From the NCBI GenBank assembly GCA_021783235.1, contig JAJXUD010000011.1, forward strand, positions 20,455 to 84,454: DNA of 64,000 bases, written 5' to 3'. Positions 19,248 to 30,086 of the stretch are shown here, piece by piece. This DNA is from Myxococcales bacterium. Its GTDB lineage: Bacteria; Myxococcota; Myxococcia; Myxococcales; JAKAPL01. A program made the position numbers and the translations under genes. The stretch's first letter is position 1; each line of letters begins with the position of its first letter. The notes beneath the pieces were generated by a model. The model was not told the DNA's origin and searched no databases. It was given only the letters and a program-made list of their open reading frames with translations.

Positions 19248-20530
19248 GCCGGCTCGTCGTCCGCGGCGGGCTCGTGATCGACCCCTCGCAAGGGATCGAG
19301 GAGGAGCGAACGCTGGTCGTCGAGGACGGCGTCGTCCGGTCGCTGCCGGCGGGCCCGCCCGCGCCACTCCCAGGCGACGAGGTCGTCGAGGCGCGAGGCG
19401 CCTGGCTGCTGCCGGGCTTCGTCGACCTGCACACCCACCTGCGCGAGCCGGGCGAGGAGGGCAAGGAGACGATCGAGACGGGCGGCCGCGCCGCCGCCGC
19501 CGGCGGCTACACGTCGCTCGTCGCGATGCCGAACACGAAGCCGCCGATCGACCGGCCCGAGCTCGTCGAGTGGGTGCGCCGGCGCGCCGCCGAGCGCTCC
19601 CCGGTCCGCGTCTTCACGGCCGCCGCCATCACGGTGGGGCAGGAGGGCGAGCGGCTCGCCGAGCTCGCGGCGCTGCAGGCGGCCGGCGCCGTCGCCGTGA
19701 CCGACGACGGGCGGCCGGTGATGAGCGCGGGGCTGATGCGCCGCGCCCTCGAGTACGCGCGCCCCCTCGGCCTTCCGGTGATGGTCCACGAGGAGGATCT
19801 CACCCTGGTCGCGGGCGGCGTCGCGAACGAGGGGCCCACCGCGACCCGGCTCGGCCTGCGCGGCAACCCCGCCCTGGCGGAGGTCGTGATGGTGCTGCGC
19901 GACCTCGCGCTCTGCGAAGCGACCGGCGCGCGGCTCCACCTCGCCCACCTCTCGGCGGCGGCGAGCGTCCGCGCCGTGCGCGAGGCGAAGGCCCGCGGCG
20001 TCCCGGTGACCGCCGAGGCGACGCCGCACCACTTCACCCTCGACGACGAGGCGCTCTCGGGCTACCGGACCGAGGCGAAGATGGCCCCGCCGCTCCGGTC
20101 GCGCGAGGACGTCTCGGCTCTCCGGAGCGGCCTCGCCGATGGCACGATCGACGCGATCGCCACGGACCACGCCCCCCACGGAGCGGGCGACAAGGACTGC
20201 GAGTTCGACCTCGCGGCGAACGGGGTCGTCGGGCTCGAGACGGCCTTCGCCCTGGGGCTGCGGCTCGTCCACGAGGGGGTCCTCTCGCGCCGCCGGCTCG
20301 TCGAGCTCTTCTCGAGCGGGCCCGCCCGCGCCTTCGGCCTGACGGGCGGCACCTTGAAGCCGGGCGTCCCGGCGGACTTCACGCTGGTCGATCCCGCGCT
20401 CGATTGGACCGTCGACCCCTCGGCCTTCGCCTCGAAGGGGCGCAACAGCCCCTTTGCCGGCTGGAAGCTGCGCGGCCGGGTGACGTCGACCTACGTCGGC
20501 GGCCGGCGCGTCTTCCCGTTCCACGGCTGA
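19244..20530 (+). CDS. pyrC: Dihydroorotase
   Basis: [74 protein letters not shown] start overlapping the pyrB stop. Confidence 0.96.
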   Translation: MSRLVVRGGLVIDPSQGIEEERTLVVEDGVVRSLPAGPPAPLPGDEVVEARGAWLLPGFVDLHTHLREPGEEGKETIETGGRAAAAGGYTSLVAMPNTKPPIDRPELVEWVRRRAAERSPVRVFTAAAITVGQEGERLAELAALQAAGAVAVTDDGRPVMSAGLMRRALEYARPLGLPVMVHEEDLTLVAGGVANEGPTATRLGLRGNPALAEVVMVLRDLALCEATGARLHLAHLSAAASVRAVREAKARGVPVTAEATPHHFTLDDEALSGYRTEAKMAPPLRSREDVSALRSGLADGTIDAIATDHAPHGAGDKDCEFDLAANGVVGLETAFALGLRLVHEGVLSRRRLVELFSSGPARAFGLTGGTLKPGVPADFTLVDPALDWTVDPSAFASKGRNSPFAGWKLRGRVTSTYVGGRRVFPFHG

Positions 20531-20544
20531 GCGAGAGATCGCGG

Positions 20545-20573
20545 CTGCGAAGTGGCGCGGCTTCGCTTATAGT
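20545..20573 (+). promoter_or_regulatory. Putative promoter CTGCGA-N17-TATAGT upstream of carA
   Basis: -10 TATAGT at 20568-20573, 10 nt before the carA ATG; weak -35. Confidence 0.45.
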
Positions 20574-20583
20574 CGACCCTCCG

Positions 20584-21681
20584 ATGTCCTCCACCGGAAA
20601 GAGACGCGCGATCCTGGCGCTGGCGGACGGGCTCGTCTTCGAGGGCGAGGCCTTCGGCGCCCAGACCGAGGCCGTGGGCGAGGTGGTCTTCAACACCTCC
20701 CTCACCGGCTACCAGGAGATCCTGACCGACCCCTCGTACGTCGGACAGATCGTGGCGATGACCTGCCCGGAGATGGGCAACGTCGGCGCGAACCCCGAGG
20801 ACGAGGAGTCGCCCGGGCCGCGCGCCGTCGGCATGGTGGTGAAGCGCGCCACCGACGAGCCATCGAGCTGGCGTGCCCGCGAGAGCCTCTCCGCCTACCT
20901 GACCCGCCACGGACTGCCCGGCATCGCGGGACTCGACACCCGCGCGCTGGTGCGCCACCTGCGCGACCACGGCGCGCAGATGGGCGTGCTCTCGACCGCC
21001 GGCGGCAGCCCCGAGGCGCTCGTCGAGCGAGCGCGGCGCGAGCCGGGAATGGCGGGGCGAGACCTCGCGAGCGGCGTCTCCTGCCAGGCGATCTACGAGC
21101 ACGGCGAGAGCCCGAAGGGCGGCGCGCGGCGCCACGTCGTCGCTTACGACTTCGGCCTCAAGCGGCAGATGCTCCACCTGCTCGCCGAGCAGGGCTGCCG
21201 CGTCACCGTGGTCCCCGCCTGGACGGGCGCCGATGAGGCGCTCGGGCTGAAGCCCGATGGGATCTTCCTCACGAACGGCCCGGGCGACCCAGACGCCGTG
21301 CCGAAGATCCGCGAGACCGTCGCCTCCCTGCTGGGCCGGCTCCCCGTCTTCGGCATCTGCCTCGGCCACCAGATCCTGGCGCTCGCGCTCGGCGGCAAGA
21401 CGTACAAGCTCAAGTTCGGCCACCGCGGCGGAAACCAACCGGTGCGCGAGCAGGCGACCGGACGCGTCGACATCACCTGCCAGAACCACGGCTTCGCGGT
21501 GGACGCCGCCTCGCTCGCCGGCAAAGCGCGCATCACCCACGTGAACCTCAACGACGGTACCGTCGAGGGGCTGCGGGCCCTGGAGGTCGCCGCCTTCGGC
21601 GTCCAGTACCATCCGGAGGCCTCCCCGGGGCCGCACGACGCGCGCAAGCTCTTCTTGGAGTTCATGCAGCTGATGGGGTAG
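20584..21681 (+). CDS. carA: Carbamoyl-phosphate synthase small subunit
   Basis: [82 protein letters not shown]. Confidence 0.97.
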   Translation: MSSTGKRRAILALADGLVFEGEAFGAQTEAVGEVVFNTSLTGYQEILTDPSYVGQIVAMTCPEMGNVGANPEDEESPGPRAVGMVVKRATDEPSSWRARESLSAYLTRHGLPGIAGLDTRALVRHLRDHGAQMGVLSTAGGSPEALVERARREPGMAGRDLASGVSCQAIYEHGESPKGGARRHVVAYDFGLKRQMLHLLAEQGCRVTVVPAWTGADEALGLKPDGIFLTNGPGDPDAVPKIRETVASLLGRLPVFGICLGHQILALALGGKTYKLKFGHRGGNQPVREQATGRVDITCQNHGFAVDAASLAGKARITHVNLNDGTVEGLRALEVAAFGVQYHPEASPGPHDARKLFLEFMQLMG

Positions 21682-21709
21682 CTCGCCGCCCCCGGAGTGA
21701 GACCCGCCG

Positions 21710-22339
21710 ATGTACCATCAAGAGCTGGAACGCCTCGTCGCCTACGCCACGTCCGACGCGCACAAGGAAGACGTCGCCATCGCCCGCAAGGAGTTCTTCG
21801 GGGCGACGGGCGGAGAGGTCTTCGAGGACGACAAGTCGGTCGAGAGCCGACTCGCGGCCTTCGTCGACTGGTACGTCTTCGACCGCCCGTGGCCCGACCG
21901 CCAGATGACGCCGGCGCAGGCGTTCCTCCTGGACGAGGGGCCCCGCATCCACCCCACGGAGCTACCGCTCTACCGGGGCTTCACCGAGACGATCCGCGGC
22001 CTCTTCGAGCTGCGCAAGGCGCCGAAGAACGATCGGGTCCGCGTCCGCGAGCTCTGCAGCGACAAGGAGTTCGACGTCTTCGAGCGGCGGCAGCTCTCGG
22101 GGCTCGAGAAGGGCGACCTCTTCGAGGCCCGCCTCGTCCCATGGAAGGGCGACCTCCTCTTTTCGCAGCCGTTCTGCTACCACCCGCGCGCGATCAAGAA
22201 GCTCGTCCAGGGCGAGCTGAGGCGGCGCAAGAAGGCGGGCGCGCTCGACCGCAGCGCCTTTTTGGACGAGCTCCTCGCGCGGGCGCTCAAGTACGAGCGC
22301 TACCGCAACGTCGCCGTCGAGGCCATCTACCGCTTCTAG
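21710..22339 (+). CDS. Conserved-looking hypothetical protein
   Basis: ORF 209 aa, MYHQELERLVAYATSDAHKEDVAIARKEFFGATGG..., coding-like composition. Confidence 0.7.
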   Translation: MYHQELERLVAYATSDAHKEDVAIARKEFFGATGGEVFEDDKSVESRLAAFVDWYVFDRPWPDRQMTPAQAFLLDEGPRIHPTELPLYRGFTETIRGLFELRKAPKNDRVRVRELCSDKEFDVFERRQLSGLEKGDLFEARLVPWKGDLLFSQPFCYHPRAIKKLVQGELRRRKKAGALDRSAFLDELLARALKYERYRNVAVEAIYRF

Positions 22340-22397
22340 ACCAGCAGCCGACGAGGTCTCTCGCCGGGCGGCGCGGCGACCCCCCACAAATGCAGAA

Positions 22398-22425
22398 GGC
22401 CCCGACCGCTTGCGCGATCGGGGCC
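22398..22425 (-). terminator. Putative intrinsic terminator of cspA
   Basis: Perfect 8-bp stem ggccccga/tcggggcc with a 12-nt loop, about 20 nt downstream of the cspA stop; weak T-rich tail on the minus strand. Confidence 0.5.
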
Positions 22426-22446
22426 GGGAGTGAAGCGGTTCGGCGA

Positions 22447-22650
22447 TCAGCCGGCCTTCATCACGTTGGCGGCCTGAAGGCCCTTCGGGCCCTGGACCAC
22501 GTCGAACGTCACCTGCTGACCCTCGGCCAGCGACTTGAAGCCGTCGGCCTGAATCGCGGAGAAGTGGACGAACACGTCCTCCCCACCCTCCTGCTCGATG
22601 AACCCGAAACCCTTCGCGTCATTGAACCACTTCACACGTCCCTGTGCCAT
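22447..22650 (-). CDS. Cold shock protein, CspA family
   Basis: [63 protein letters not shown]. Confidence 0.97.
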   Translation of the reverse strand: MAQGRVKWFNDAKGFGFIEQEGGEDVFVHFSAIQADGFKSLAEGQQVTFDVVQGPKGLQAANVMKAG

Positions 22651-22802
22651 TTCGAACTACTCCTTACTGGTGCGCCGGGCGAATCCCGGCTCGCCGGAAG
22701 CCTTGAAGGCCCCCAAGCGGGCGTGCATCCTGGGCGAGCGGTCCGGCGGAGTCAACCCCCATCCGTCCGTCGCGAGGGGACGCCTCGCGAGCGACCGAGG
22801 CG

Positions 22803-23447
22803 TCAGTCGGCCTTGTCGCCGACGAATCGATCACCCTCGTCGGCGAAGAGGACGTTGAAGGTGGTCAACGAGCCGTAGCAGCGGGTCACGTACTGCTGCA
22901 TCTCGACCTTCTCCGCGTCTGACAGCTTCGCGTGGCCGTTGATCCGCTGCTCGAGCACGCGGAGCCGGTCGCGGATCATCACGACCTTGTGCAGGAGCGC
23001 GTCGATCGAGATCTCCTTCGGCTGCAGCGTGGGATCGCGGGGGCGCAAGAGCACGCTGCCGCCCTCCCACTTTGGCGCGAGCGAGACCGGGATCTCCCCG
23101 AGCGCCTCGCGGACGATCTGCTTCAGCTCTTCGCGGGTCATGTCGAAGTCCTCTCCGAGCTCCCGGTCGGGAACGGCAGTGAGCGGCTCGCGGCGCAGGG
23201 GCGGAACCGGCGCCGCGTGGCGGCGCCGCGGCCCGGGCGCCTCCGGCAAGGACTGCGGTAGGGCCCGAGCGCGCGACAGGAAGCTGCCGCAGGTCGGCGC
23301 CTCGGGGGCGAAGAGGCCGCGCTGCGGCATGACGCGGCAGTCGCCGCGCCAGCCCGTCTCGACCCGCTCCACCGGCCGGAAGAGCCGGCAGTTCCCGCAC
23401 GCCTTCGCGTCGGCCGGAAGCCCGAGGTCGATGTCGTCGTCGGCCAC
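22803..23447 (-). CDS. Hypothetical protein with N-terminal Cys motif
   Basis: VADDDIDLGLPADAKACGNCRLFRPVERVETGWRGDCRVMPQRG...; GTG start inferred. Confidence 0.65.
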   Translation of the reverse strand: MADDDIDLGLPADAKACGNCRLFRPVERVETGWRGDCRVMPQRGLFAPEAPTCGSFLSRARALPQSLPEAPGPRRRHAAPVPPLRREPLTAVPDRELGEDFDMTREELKQIVREALGEIPVSLAPKWEGGSVLLRPRDPTLQPKEISIDALLHKVVMIRDRLRVLEQRINGHAKLSDAEKVEMQQYVTRCYGSLTTFNVLFADEGDRFVGDKAD

Positions 23448-23457
23448 GCGGAGGACA

Positions 23458-24336
23458 TTAACACGCGGGCGCGCGGGCGAGTTCCCCCGCCGAAGGAGGC
23501 GCCAGCGCGACGAGGGCGCCCGAGCCGAAGACCAGCGCGGCGCCAAGGAGCCCCAGCGCCGCGAGCGGCTCGTGGAAGAAGAAGACGCCCACCGCCGTCG
23601 CGGTGAGCGGCTCGAGGTAGGTGAGCACGGCGGCGCGGCCCGCGGCGAGGCGACCGAGCCCCTCGTAGAAGAGGGCGCCCGCGAACACCGCGCAGAGCAG
23701 CGCCCCGGCGACGACGAGGCCGAGCGAGCGCGCGGGGACGGCCACGGGCGGCGCGAGGAAGAAGAGGACCGCGGCCGTCACGTACGCGTGGTAGCTCTGC
23801 ACCTCGAGCGGCGCGAAGTCCGCCGTCAGCTCCCGCCCCACCGGGAAGAGCGCGCCGTAAAAGACGGCGCTCCCCGCGCCGAGCAGCGCGGCGGGGACGA
23901 CGCCGGGCCCCGAGTGCGCGGGGCCGAGGATCAGCGCGAGGCCGGCGAGCCCTCCGGCGGCCGCCGGCAAGGTCCGGCCACCGATCCGCTCGCCGAGCCA
24001 GAGCCGCGCGAAGAGGGGCGCGAGCGTCGGCGCGAGGTAGTGGGAGAGGACCGCCACCGAGATGGGGCCGGCCCGGAGCGCGCTGAAATAGAGCCCCATG
24101 TTGCCCGCGTCGAGCAGGCCGCAGACGCCCATGAGCAGCCAGGCCCGGGCTGGGCGGCGCCGGCGTCGATTCCGCCACTGGACCTTCAGGCCGGAGAGCG
24201 CCATGGCGAGGGCGATCAGCGCCCCCGAGGTCATGCCAGGGAGCCCCGCCGGTCGGAGGAAGAGGGGCCAGAGCCCCCAGAGGACGGCGGCGCTGCCCAC
24301 GAGGTAGAAGCCGCTGCGGCGATCGGGCCCGGTCAC
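23458..24336 (-). CDS. DMT-superfamily (EamA) transporter
   Basis: About 10 hydrophobic segments; SAVLWGLWPLFLRPAG, SVAVLSHYLAPTLAPLFARLWLGERI, AVLTYLEPLTATAVGVFFFHEPL. Confidence 0.88.
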   Translation of the reverse strand: MTGPDRRSGFYLVGSAAVLWGLWPLFLRPAGLPGMTSGALIALAMALSGLKVQWRNRRRRRPARAWLLMGVCGLLDAGNMGLYFSALRAGPISVAVLSHYLAPTLAPLFARLWLGERIGGRTLPAAAGGLAGLALILGPAHSGPGVVPAALLGAGSAVFYGALFPVGRELTADFAPLEVQSYHAYVTAAVLFFLAPPVAVPARSLGLVVAGALLCAVFAGALFYEGLGRLAAGRAAVLTYLEPLTATAVGVFFFHEPLAALGLLGAALVFGSGALVALAPPSAGELARAPAC

Positions 24337-24519
24337 CGTCGGATCGCTATCACGGCCGCCGGTCGCGCCGGAAGCCGAAGGATCGGCTCCGAGCTCCGCC
24401 TCGCCTCGCCTGGGGGAAAGACGCTCGATTGGGAGGCGGTCCGCGAGCGAGTCGGCGCCCGGCCGCTTGTTCGGCCCTCGACCGTCCAGTATGGTCGCTA
24501 GAATCCACTGGGAGGATCC

Positions 24520-26031
24520 ATGCGGCGGCCCGTTCGACTCTTCTATTCTCTTCTCGCCAGCTCATCGCTCGCGCTCACGGGGTGCCCGAGCAGCGGCGGC
24601 GGCACGGGCGGAACCAGCGGCGGAACCAGCGGCGGCAGCTCGACCTCCAGCGGCGGAACCGGAGCGACGAGCACGACCGGGGCCGGAACGACCGGCGGGA
24701 GCAGCAGCGGAAGCACGAGCGGCTCGACCGGCGGCGGCTCGACCAGCGGGGGCAGCAGCGGAAGCACGAGCGGCACCACTGGCGGAGGCACCAGCGGCGG
24801 CAAGGGCAGCGGTGGCTCGACCAGCGGTGGCTCGACCAGCGGCGGCTCGACCAGCGGCGGCTCGACCAGCGGCGGCTCGACCAGCGGCGGCTCGACCGGC
24901 GGGATCGCCGACGGCGGCCTCGGCAGCTGCGGCTGCGCCCTCTGCGATGCACAGGGGCGCTGCGTCAACTGCCTCGTCAACCAGGACTGCGCCTCGCAGA
25001 GCGGCACGCCGTTCTGCGAAACCTATACGGGAAGCTTCAACTACGGCAGCTGCGTCCAGTGCCTCGACAACACGCCCTGTGGCACGGGCAACTCCTGCGA
25101 CCCGTTCCTCAACAGCTGCAACCCCGACTGCCGCATCGACGGCGGGACGCCCTGCAGCTCCCCGTCCATCTGCGATTCGACGACGGGCGCCTGCGTCGGA
25201 TGCAAGACGCAGTCCGATTGCGCGAGCTCTCCCGGAACGCTCTGCGACACCACCCTCGAGGCCTGCGTCTCCTGCATTCGACCCTCGGATTGCCCGTTCA
25301 CGAACCCCGGCTGCTTCGAGGGAATCTGCGGCAGCTGCGGCGCGACCGTCGACTGCCCTTCGACTCTCGAGTGCAGCTCCTTCGGAAGCAGCTCGGGCTT
25401 CTGTCAGTGCGCCGGGAACAACAACTGCGCGGCCGATGCGCCCATCTGCGAAGGGGCCATGGACGGCGGCTACAACGGAACCTGCGGCTGCCAGGCGAAC
25501 GCCGACTGCGGCACCGACCGGATCTGCGACACGACCGACTTCGTCAGTGGCGGCTGCGTCACCTCCTGCGCCGCCGATGCCGGCGTCTGCGCCGGCAGCC
25601 TGACCCCGGCCTGCAACGTCTCCACCGGTAGCTGCCAGCAGTGCGTGACGAACGCCGACTGCGCGGACGGCGGGGGAGCGCCCTACTGCCTCGTCGACGC
25701 CGGGAGCTGCGTGCAGTGCGAGGCCGATCCGCAGTGCGCCGCGCTCGACGCGGGGACGCCCTACTGCGTCACCTCCACCAACAGCTGCGTGCAGTGCACC
25801 TTGCCGTCCCAGTGCCCGGCGAGCGCGATCGGCTGCGACTTCTACATGAACGTCTGCGGCCAGTGCTCGCTCGACACCGACTGCCCCACGGGCTACCTCT
25901 GCCCCTCGGGGAGTTGCACGCAGGTCTGCGGCACCCGGGGAGCGCCGACGGACGGCGGCTGCGCCCCTTGTCAGACGAGCGCCAACTGCGGCGACGGCGG
26001 CAGCTGCAACGACGCCGGGAGCTGCATCTAG
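24520..26031 (+). CDS. Cys-rich lipoprotein with Gly/Ser/Thr repeat linker
   Basis: [14 protein letters not shown] lipobox; (GGSTS)n linker; many C..xxDC/C motifs. Confidence 0.85.
   Translation: MRRPVRLFYSLLASSSLALTGCPSSGGGTGGTSGGTSGGSSTSSGGTGATSTTGAGTTGGSSSGSTSGSTGGGSTSGGSSGSTSGTTGGGTSGGKGSGGSTSGGSTSGGSTSGGSTSGGSTSGGSTGGIADGGLGSCGCALCDAQGRCVNCLVNQDCASQSGTPFCETYTGSFNYGSCVQCLDNTPCGTGNSCDPFLNSCNPDCRIDGGTPCSSPSICDSTTGACVGCKTQSDCASSPGTLCDTTLEACVSCIRPSDCPFTNPGCFEGICGSCGATVDCPSTLECSSFGSSSGFCQCAGNNNCAADAPICEGAMDGGYNGTCGCQANADCGTDRICDTTDFVSGGCVTSCAADAGVCAGSLTPACNVSTGSCQQCVTNADCADGGGAPYCLVDAGSCVQCEADPQCAALDAGTPYCVTSTNSCVQCTLPSQCPASAIGCDFYMNVCGQCSLDTDCPTGYLCPSGSCTQVCGTRGAPTDGGCAPCQTSANCGDGGSCNDAGSCI
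24811..24900 (+). repeat. In-frame 15-bp tandem repeat (ggYggctcgaccRgc x 6) encoding GGSTS
   Basis: Six consecutive 15-bp units read directly. Confidence 0.95.
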
Positions 26032-26137
26032 CGGGCGGGCTCGAGAGAGAGAGCTTGCGAGGGGCGCCGGAATCGGTATAGTGGCGCGCCTTTTCGGGCC
26101 GCGGCTGTGCCGCGCCCACCAGCCGGAGGAATCGACG

Positions 26138-26329
26138 ATGGCCCAGCGCTGCGACATCTGTGACAAGGGGCCCCTGGTGGGCAACAACGTCAGCCACGCC
26201 AACAACAAGACCAAGCGGCGGAGCATCCCGAACCTGCAGCGGGTCAAGGCGAAGGTGGACGGACGCGTGACGCATCTTCGCGTCTGCACGCGGTGTCTGA
26301 AGGCCGGCAAGGTCACCAAGGCCGCCTAG
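26138..26329 (+). CDS. rpmB: 50S ribosomal protein L28, zinc-binding (CxxC...CxxC) form
   Basis: [63 protein letters not shown]. Confidence 0.97.
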   Translation: MAQRCDICDKGPLVGNNVSHANNKTKRRSIPNLQRVKAKVDGRVTHLRVCTRCLKAGKVTKAA

Positions 26330-27270
26330 CGCGCCGCGGGCTCGCCTCACGGCCCACCGAGCGGACGCACCCGCTGGCCGACCGGCTCGAGCGGCTCTCC
26401 CCGGGCGAGCTTCTGCGCGCCATCCACGCGGAGGATCTCCGCGCCGTCCGCGCCGTCGACGCAGCCTTGCCGGCGCTCGAGCGGGTCGTCGCCTTCGCCG
26501 TCCAGTCGTTTCACGAAGGCGGCCGGCTCGTCTATGTCGGCGCTGGGACCAGCGGCCGGATCGCCGCGCTCGACGCCGCGGAGTGCCCGCCGACCTTCGG
26601 AACCCGGCCGGGCGAGGTCGTGGCGGTCGTCGCCGGAGGAAAGCGCGCCCTCTCGCGGGCCGTCGAGGGGGCGGAGGACGACGCCGCCGCGGGGGCCGCC
26701 TCGCTGCGCCGGCTCCGCCTCGGCCCACGCGACACCGTCGTCGGGCTGACCGCCTCGGGCGACACCCCCTTCGTCCTGGGAGCGCTGGCCTTCGCCAGGG
26801 CGGCCCGCGCGCGCACCGCGCTCGTCTGCGGGGCCGTCGTGCCCGCCGGGCGCCGGCTGGCCGATGCCGTGGTGCGGCTCGACACCGGGCCCGAGATCGT
26901 CCAGGGCTCGACCCGACTCAAGGCAGGCACCGCCCAGAAGCTCTGCCTCAACGCGCTCTCCACCGCCTCCCTGGCGCTGTCGGGCCGGGTGGTGCGGGGG
27001 CGGATGGCGAGGCTCCGCCCCACCTCCCAGAAGCTTCGCGAGCGGGCCGAGCGAGCCGTCGCGGAGCTCGCCCGCGTCCCGAGGGGACGCGCGGCGGCGC
27101 TCGTCGCCGAGGGGGGGCGCGTCGACGTCTCGGTCGCCATGGCGCTCCTCGGCCGATCCGCGGCGGCAGCGCGGCGCGCGCTCGCCGCGGCCGGCGGCCT
27201 CGGCCCCCTGCTCGCGGCGGAGGATCCGTTGACCGGGCCGCGGCGGCGGAATAGACCGAGGCGGAGATGA
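26293..27270 (+). CDS. murQ: N-acetylmuramic acid 6-phosphate etherase
   Basis: [71 protein letters not shown]. Start codon uncertain (GTG at 26293 lies inside rpmB). Confidence 0.9.
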   Translation: MSEGRQGHQGRLARRGLASRPTERTHPLADRLERLSPGELLRAIHAEDLRAVRAVDAALPALERVVAFAVQSFHEGGRLVYVGAGTSGRIAALDAAECPPTFGTRPGEVVAVVAGGKRALSRAVEGAEDDAAAGAASLRRLRLGPRDTVVGLTASGDTPFVLGALAFARAARARTALVCGAVVPAGRRLADAVVRLDTGPEIVQGSTRLKAGTAQKLCLNALSTASLALSGRVVRGRMARLRPTSQKLRERAERAVAELARVPRGRAAALVAEGGRVDVSVAMALLGRSAAAARRALAAAGGLGPLLAAEDPLTGPRRRNRPRRR

Positions 27271-28442
27271 GCCCCGCCGCCCCCGGTGCCTCCATGGAAC
27301 GCCTGCGGAAGCTCATCGAGCGCGAGGATCGCATCTGCCTCGGCCTCTGCTCGGGCACCTCCGCCGACGGGGCGGACGTGGCGCTCGTGCGGATCGTCGG
27401 CTCGGGGCCGGGCGCCCGGTTGACGCTCCTCTCGCACGCGACCTATCCCTTCCCCGACGGGCTGCGCCGGAGCCTGCGCCAGCTCTCCGGCGTCAAGGAG
27501 CTCTGCGAGCTCAACTTCTCGCTCGGCGAGCTCTTCGCCGACGCGGCCCGCCGGCTCGTGGCCCTCGCCGAGATCGACCTCGCCGACGTCGACCTCATCG
27601 GCTCGCACGGCCAGACCGTCTACCACCTGCCGCCGTTCCTCGCGGGCGTCCCATCGACGCTCCAGATCGGCGAGGGGGCCGTCATCGCGGAGCGGACGGG
27701 CGTGGTCACCGTCAGCGACTTCCGCGTCCGCGACGTCGCCGCCGGCGGCCACGGCGCGCCGCTCGTCCCCTACCTCGACGATCTCCTCTTCCGGGTCCCC
27801 GGGCGCGTCCGCGCGCTCCAGAACATCGGCGGCATCGCCAACGTCACCGTGGTGGGCGGCCCGCTCGAGGAGCCGCTCGCCTTCGACACAGGCCCGGGCA
27901 ACATGCTCCTCGATCAGCTCGCGCCGCTCGTCTCCGGGGGCCGGCTGCGGATCGACCTCGACGGCGAGCTCTCCCGCTCGGGCGCGGTCATCCCCGAGCT
28001 GCTCGCCGAGCTCTGCGCCCACCCCTACCTCTCGCTCCCCCCTCCCAAGTCCGCCGGGCGGGAGCTCTTCGGCGAGGCCTTCTGCCACACGCTCTGGGAG
28101 CGTTACCGGAGCCGGCCGCTCGATCTTATCGCGACCGCGGCCGCCTACACCGCCGAGAGCATCCGCGACGCCTACCGGCGCTTCGTCGAGCCCAGGGCGC
28201 GCGTCGACGAGGTCTACCTGTCGGGCGGCGGCGCGCGGAACCCGACGATCGTCGCGCAGCTCTCGCGGCTCTTCGCGCCGGTCCCCGTCCGGGCACTCTC
28301 CGATCTCGGTATGCCGGCGGAGGCCAAGGAGGCGGTCGCCTTCGCGCTCCTCGCGAGCGAGTGCGTCTCCGGCGTCCCGGCGAACGTCCCGTCGGCGACG
28401 GGCGCCCGCCGGCGAGTCGTCCTCGGCAAGATCAACCTCTGA
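27267..28442 (+). CDS. anmK: Anhydro-N-acetylmuramic acid kinase
   Basis: GLCSGTSADGADVALV, IGSHGQTVYH, LQIGEGAVIAERTGVVTVSDFRVRDVAAGGHGAPLVPYLD, LQNIGGIANVT, FDTGPGNMLLD. Confidence 0.95.
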   Translation: MSPAAPGASMERLRKLIEREDRICLGLCSGTSADGADVALVRIVGSGPGARLTLLSHATYPFPDGLRRSLRQLSGVKELCELNFSLGELFADAARRLVALAEIDLADVDLIGSHGQTVYHLPPFLAGVPSTLQIGEGAVIAERTGVVTVSDFRVRDVAAGGHGAPLVPYLDDLLFRVPGRVRALQNIGGIANVTVVGGPLEEPLAFDTGPGNMLLDQLAPLVSGGRLRIDLDGELSRSGAVIPELLAELCAHPYLSLPPPKSAGRELFGEAFCHTLWERYRSRPLDLIATAAAYTAESIRDAYRRFVEPRARVDEVYLSGGGARNPTIVAQLSRLFAPVPVRALSDLGMPAEAKEAVAFALLASECVSGVPANVPSATGARRRVVLGKINL

Positions 28443-28485
28443 CCCACGACCTCTCGAAGTCGTCGCCCGTCCGGGCACGGACGGT

Positions 28486-29904
28486 TCAGGCGGCCGCTGC
28501 CTCGACCAGCGCCGGCGCGGGCGCGCGGCGGCTCATCCAGGCCTGGTCGCGCAAGGTCAGCGCCGCGAACGGCTGGATCCAGAGCAGCGCCGGGAAGAAC
28601 CAGGCGTAGCCGACGAGCATCAGGCTCTCCAGGCTGAAGTCCGCCGACAGCGCCTGGGCGATCCCGAGCAGGCTCGGCAGCCCGAGGCCGCCGAGGCCGA
28701 GGAGGCCGACGAGCGGGTGGGTCACCAGCAGCGCCGCGACGACGTAGGCCGAGATGAACGAGAGCGGCACGGCGAGGAGCGTCGCGAGCACGTTCGCGTG
28801 GACGAAGGGGATGGCGAGCCGCGCGAGGCCCCGCCGCCTCGGCCAATGCGTCAGCGCCGCGAGGCTCTCTCGAATGTCGCTCCGATCCCAGCGGAGCAGC
28901 ATCCGGCAGATGCCTCGGTAGTGAATCGGCACGAGCGTGTGGACGACCGCCGTCGACTGGTAGCGCGCCTCGTAGCCCTCGCGCAAAAGAAGGGTCGTCA
29001 GGTACCGGTCCTCTCCCGGACCGACCCGACGACCCCAGAACGTCTGGCCGAGCCACGCCGGAAGCAGCGGCCGCAAGGCCGCGAAGCGGTAGGCGGCGAG
29101 CGCTCCCGGGCAGCAGAGCACCGTCCCTGCGACCGACTGCGAGGCCCGTAGAAAGTCGAAGGTCACGAGAAACTGCGGAGCGAGCAGCCGGGTCAGGATC
29201 GAGGCCTTGCGGTTGTGCGCGACGACCTTGCCGGCGACCGCCCCCACCTTCGGATTGGCGAGCGGCGCCACGATCTCCCGCACGGCGTCGGGGGCCACGA
29301 TGCAGTCGGAGTCGGCGGTGACGATGACCTCGCCGGTCGCCGCCAAGAAGCCGGCGTGGAGGGCGGCCCGCTTCCCCGAGTTGCGGGGCAGACGGAGCAG
29401 CTCGATCCGATCGGGGTGGAGCCGCGCGGCGGCCCGCATGTGATCCCAGGTGTCGTCCTGACTGCCGTCGTCGATGCCGATGACCCGGAGCCGTCCGGCC
29501 GGGTAGTCCGAGCGCGCCAGGCTGAGGAGCGCGTTGCGGACCATCGGCCCCTCGTTGTACGCGGGCACCAGCGCCGTCACGCTGGGCAGGTGGCTCCCCG
29601 AGGTGGCGGGCCGATAGAAGAGCCAGAGGAGCGCCCTCAGCGACGTCACGGCGAGGAGCCCGATGCCGGCGAGCCGGATCCAGTGGGCGGCGGCGTGGAG
29701 CCCCGGCACCTGCCCGAGCCAGGCCTCGCCCCTCCCGAAGCCACCGGCGGCGATCTGCCACCAGAGCGCGGCGAGCGTCGCCACGACGGCGGCCCGCAAG
29801 AGCCAGCGGATGGCGAGCGGCGCCTCGCGCGGCTTCGGCGGGATCTCCAGCGCCGAGGGATCGGGCGAGAGCTTCAGGGCGGGAACGGCGAGCAGAGGGG
29901 CCAT
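28486..29904 (-). CDS. Family 2 glycosyltransferase, membrane-associated (hyaluronan/cellulose synthase-like)
   Basis: VTALVPAYNEGPMVRNALLSL, VIGIDDGSQDDTW, VTADSDCIV, CCPGALAAYR, C-terminal TM segments. ATG at 29904 preferred over TTG at 29919. Confidence 0.88.
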   Translation of the reverse strand: MAPLLAVPALKLSPDPSALEIPPKPREAPLAIRWLLRAAVVATLAALWWQIAAGGFGRGEAWLGQVPGLHAAAHWIRLAGIGLLAVTSLRALLWLFYRPATSGSHLPSVTALVPAYNEGPMVRNALLSLARSDYPAGRLRVIGIDDGSQDDTWDHMRAAARLHPDRIELLRLPRNSGKRAALHAGFLAATGEVIVTADSDCIVAPDAVREIVAPLANPKVGAVAGKVVAHNRKASILTRLLAPQFLVTFDFLRASQSVAGTVLCCPGALAAYRFAALRPLLPAWLGQTFWGRRVGPGEDRYLTTLLLREGYEARYQSTAVVHTLVPIHYRGICRMLLRWDRSDIRESLAALTHWPRRRGLARLAIPFVHANVLATLLAVPLSFISAYVVAALLVTHPLVGLLGLGGLGLPSLLGIAQALSADFSLESLMLVGYAWFFPALLWIQPFAALTLRDQAWMSRRAPAPALVEAAAA

Positions 29905-29919
29905 GTACCGCAGGTCCAA

Positions 29920-29934
29920 GCAAGCTCCCGGCCA
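29920..29934 (-). promoter_or_regulatory. Putative sigma54 promoter TGGCCGG-GAGC-TTGC(T)
   Basis: 15-nt core with GG/GC at correct spacing just upstream of the glycosyltransferase ATG. Confidence 0.4.
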
Positions 29935-30086
29935 ATGCGCAATCGGCTGTCATCATTACTGATTTCAGGCGTTCGATCGAAGGGACCGGCAAGGGTTGCC
30001 TTCCCGCCGAGATCCCCTCGAGGACCCCGGAAAAAACTTCCAGTCAGCGGTCGATTCGAGCCGTCGGCTCTGCAACGTTTGCCGGC

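Noticed and set aside
24811-24900. CRISPR-like short repeat
   Set aside because: In-frame coding minisatellite inside a lipoprotein linker.
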